The notes beneath the pieces are model-generated. The model did not search any database. It saw only the letters and a list, made by a program, of their open reading frames with translations, and was not told the origin of the DNA. DNA of 40,879 bases from Deltaproteobacteria bacterium (GTDB taxonomy: Bacteria; Desulfobacterota; DSM-4660; Desulfatiglandales; Desulfatiglandaceae): assembly GCA_029933075.1 (NCBI GenBank), contig JAOZOW010000017.1, forward strand, positions 1 through 40,879. The letters are read 5' to 3'. Made by a program: the position numbers and the translations under genes. This document shows positions 40,864-40,879 of this stretch, in pieces; within the stretch, counting starts at the first letter, position 1; every line of letters starts with the position of its first letter.

Positions 40864-40879
40864 AAGCCCTGCATGGCGC

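Noticed and set aside
1-40879. tRNA, rRNA, CRISPR array, insertion sequence, prophage or attachment sites
   Set aside because: I scanned for cloverleaf T-arm sequences, regular spaced repeats, transposase or integrase motifs and found none. GGTTCAAAT at 12375 and 12386 looked T-arm-like but is the tandem repeat before pal, with no acceptor or anticodon stems.

Overview
The window looks like a chromosomal segment of an anaerobic, Gram-negative bacterium, most likely a deltaproteobacterium/Desulfobacterota-type organism. This is an inference from gene content: a complete Tol-Pal envelope system, a tungsten/molybdenum aldehyde ferredoxin oxidoreductase, duplicated moeA, an Fe-S type-4 uracil-DNA glycosylase, an Fe-S old-yellow-enzyme fusion and a cobA-hemD fusion. 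Coding density is high, most genes sit in tight operons with stop/start overlaps, and I see no rRNA, tRNA, insertion sequence, prophage or CRISPR array.

Layout. 1-4.7 kb (minus strand): a DUF2784 membrane protein, a YfcE-like phosphodiesterase, ThiS followed by an Fe-S flavoenzyme of the 2,4-dienoyl-CoA reductase type, and a gluzincin peptidase. 4.8-6.0 kb (plus): a NamZ/DUF1343 protein. 6.1-6.65 kb (minus): a two-gene module of an excisionase-type HTH protein and a 68-residue unknown, with an AT-rich promoter. 6.8-8.1 kb (minus): a membrane protein with two SPOR domains and a duplicated N-terminal peptide motif. 8.4-10.8 kb (plus): a ClC channel with four CBS motifs behind a good sigma70-like promoter. 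10.8-16.1 kb (minus): tolQ-tolR-tolA-tolB-pal-cpoB. 16.1-20.25 kb (minus): moeA, a moeA-periplasmic-binding-protein fusion, a modE-like regulator and mobB, all overlapping. 20.4-22.3 kb (plus): an unrecognised Cys-containing protein and an MscS channel. 22.3-29.7 kb (minus): an aldehyde ferredoxin oxidoreductase, a MoaD-like carrier, a predicted aminopeptidase lipoprotein, a very large YdbH/AsmA-like protein and a lipoprotein resembling a YnbE-YdbL fusion. 30-40.7 kb (plus): a LysM-SPOR lipoprotein, coaBC, uracil-DNA glycosylase, nfeD, stomatin, a Rho_N-repeat protein with a terminator, ispD, hemC, cobA-hemD and a fused hisHF.

Two themes recur. The first is the envelope: Tol-Pal, YdbH/YnbE/YdbL-like lipid transport, SPOR/LysM proteins, NamZ, NfeD-stomatin, MscS and ClC. 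The second is pterin cofactor supply and use for Mo or W: two MoeA proteins, MobB, a ModE-like regulator, a MoaD-like carrier and the oxidoreductase itself. Coenzyme A, isoprenoid, tetrapyrrole and histidine genes fill the right end.

The observations I would look at first are: the fused hisHF, whose HisF half reads like the plant/fungal bifunctional enzyme rather than ordinary bacterial HisF; the YdbH-like plus YnbE/YdbL-like pair translationally tied to a tungsten-enzyme operon; the unrecognised CxCC protein divergent from the moeA operon; and three proteins with internally duplicated modules (SPOR protein, Rho_N protein, ClC-CBS). I did not find a clear multi-gene defence or mobile system.
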